A stretch of DNA of 64,000 nt from Tubiluchus corallicola. Taxonomy: Eukaryota > Priapulida > Priapulimorpha > Priapulimorphida > Tubiluchidae. The stretch spans positions 216,150 through 280,149 of the forward strand of contig JAQGDQ010000311.1 in the NCBI GenBank assembly GCA_030141605.1. Direction: 5' to 3'. The notes beneath the pieces were generated by a model that had not been told where the DNA came from, did not search any database, and saw only the letters and a program-made list of their open reading frames with translations. This document shows, piece by piece, positions 57,101 through 60,100 of the stretch. The translations under genes were made by a program, and so were the position numbers. Each line of letters starts with the position of its first letter. Positions within the stretch are counted from its first letter, which is position 1.

Positions 57101-60100
57101 AAACAACATATGTATATTACTTTAAATTCTTCAAATCCTAGTTTCCAACAATCTTATCTATACATGATTTACAATAAACAAACAACATATGTATATTACT
57201 TTAGATTCTTCAAATCCTAGTTTCCAACAATCTTATCTACACATAATTTACAATAAACAAACAACATATGTATATTACTTTAAATTCTGCAAATCCTAGT
57301 TTCCAACAATCTTATCTATACATGATTTACAATAAACAAACAACATATGTATATTACTTTAGATTCTTCAAATCCTAGTTTCCAACAATCTTATCTACAC
57401 ATAATTTACAATAAACAAACAACATATGTATATTACTTTAGATTCTTCAAATCCAAGTTTCCAACAATCTTATCTACACATAATTTACAATAAACAAACA
57501 ACATATGTATATTACTTTAGATTCTTCAAATCCTAGTTTCCAACAATCTTATCTATACATGATTTACAATAAACAAACAACATATGTATATTACTTTAAA
57601 TTCTGCAAATCCTAGTTTCCAACAATCTTATCTATACATGATTTACAATAAACAAACAACATATGTATATTACTTTAAATTCTGCAAATCCTAGTTTCCA
57701 ACAATCTTATCTATACATAATTTACAATAAACAAACAACATATGTATATTACTTTAGATTCTTCAAATCCTAGTTTTCAACAATCTTATCTACACATGAT
57801 TTACAATAAACAAACAAACACTGTACACTATTCCTTTTATAATTTTTATACGACACCTGCTAGTCACTTATTTAAAAAAAAGTGACTAAGACAATACGGA
57901 CAACGATGGCAGTGAATCTTGCTGCAAATGTAATAGAAGTAAGAAACTGAAAACCAAATGGATTTGCAAAGAATAAAGCAGTTCAACTTGCTTGCATGGC
58001 TGAGTCCACAAATTTAACAAATCTCAGGCCTATAGTGTTAATGAAGTTGACAGCAACTTAAAAAAAGCATACACAGGGCATCGATTAGCTTGTGAAAGCA
58101 TGTCTGTAAAGTTGTAAACACATTCAAAACTTAACGGTTAAAACAAGTAATACACAACAAACCTTCAAATGACTCAACGACAATACAGAGGTGCTACTAG
58201 CTTTTAAAAAAATCAGTAAATTCGACACAGTTTTCGAAAAGCACCAACCACCGACCAACACATCACTCAACAGAGTCAGTTCTTTGCCACAACACACTCG
58301 CTTACCACAACAACCAAAACCAAACGTTTATGAAAACAATAAACAGCACAGCTTTGTGTAAGTGAATGCGAGATGTTTATCGAGTTATTGCTGGCTGAAG
58401 TTTACGGAGCAGCTACTTGGCACACCGCATTGCCAAACGTGGCTTCCAATTCTGATGCTTAATTGCACCACATTTGAAAGAGAAATTATTGAGCCTATAA
58501 ACGAAAGTTAAAGCATGCAAGTTTATTGGGACAGCTGTACATTTAGAACACTAACTAAGGCCTGGCTGAATGAGCAGTAACGATAGTTTACAACCTGGGT
58601 TTAGGTGAGGAGGCAGGACTCGTTTGAGGCCTGGCTGAATGAGCAGTATCGATAGTTTACAACTTGGGTTTAGGTGAGGAAACAGGACTCGTTTACCTTA
58701 TATTTTTATTTCTTTCGAAGCCTAAATCATGTAAAATATTTGGATAGATCATTAGATACATTGTCTTTCAGCGAGAGGCCAGAGGGACTTTGACAGACGG
58801 AATTGCCCAGAATGTTTACTACAGTCACTCGACCATTAGCTTGACCATTAGGTTCAGTGTTGGCTAACTGTGGCAAAACGTGTATAATGACCCCTCTCAG
58901 CTATTCCCCTCAAATAAGTAAAATTATGGCATCCAATATTTTTGCAGTACATGCGGACACAAAAAATTGAGGAACCATCCATGGCCAACTTAAACTTGCA
59001 ACAGCAGTTCCAGAGGATGCAAAAAGTAGCTTACCTGACTTGCTACCTTAAGTAGAGCTAACCAAACGTATGTTAATGCCATTGAAAAACAGTTACAGTT
59101 AATTAGTTTAAAGACACCATCCAAACGTATGTTAATGCCACTGAAAAACAGTTACAGTTAATTAGTTTAAAGAGCCATCCAAACGTATGTTAATGACATT
59201 GAAGAGCGAAATATAGATTGGATTCACGAGAAACATGTCAGCAAACGCTGAGTTTTCCGACAGCATGATACTAGTACCCTTAGTTATAGATGCACATGTT
59301 TTTGTTCTGTGTATGTAGATAATGTATCAAATCATTACAATGTTTGTAGTTAAAGTGCAAGCGCTACAAAAAAGTTTGTTTAGAGATTGAATGAGCAAAC
59401 TCTTATTCATACAGACAGAATTAGCAAAATAATAATAAGGGGTTCATTATAACTTATAAAAGTCACACTTTCAGCTTCAACCTACGATGTATTAAAACAA
59501 GATATGCGACAAGTTTTTACGGTAGAATGATTTTGATTTGCTGACATGCAGTTCGGTTAATTTCTTTGGTGCCATATCAAATATGCCATCAACCTACCAT
59601 CAACCGTCAAAGCATTTCTGTTCACAGTAAAAGTTATTTAATGAGCATTGTCCTTGAATTTAAAATAGGCCTTCAAATAATAAAAAGTCAACTGGCCAGG
59701 ATTTGAATCACTTTACCTATAAAGCTAATACTTTGTTTTTGGAAAAAACTTTATCAAGATATTTTTTGATGGTTAAGTCAATTAGCCACATTGGAAACCT
59801 ATTAGAAATTAAACTTTTTATAGTATTGACTTCTTTATGAAATTTGTGATAGGTTGATGATATACAACCTATAGCTTGATGCTAGTACAAACATGCTGTA
59901 TGTATTAGAGTTTGAATAAGATTGCATTTGAACTGTTGTATATTATATTATATCTGAAATACATTATTTAATTTTGCAAACTTGTAACTTTACCGTGAAA
60001 CAACAAACAATGATGACCGCTCAGAAACTGAAGGAAACCTACTAGATCCCTTTGACAAATTTTAGCAAACGACCAAAATGTTTTGCCTCTAACGTAAAAA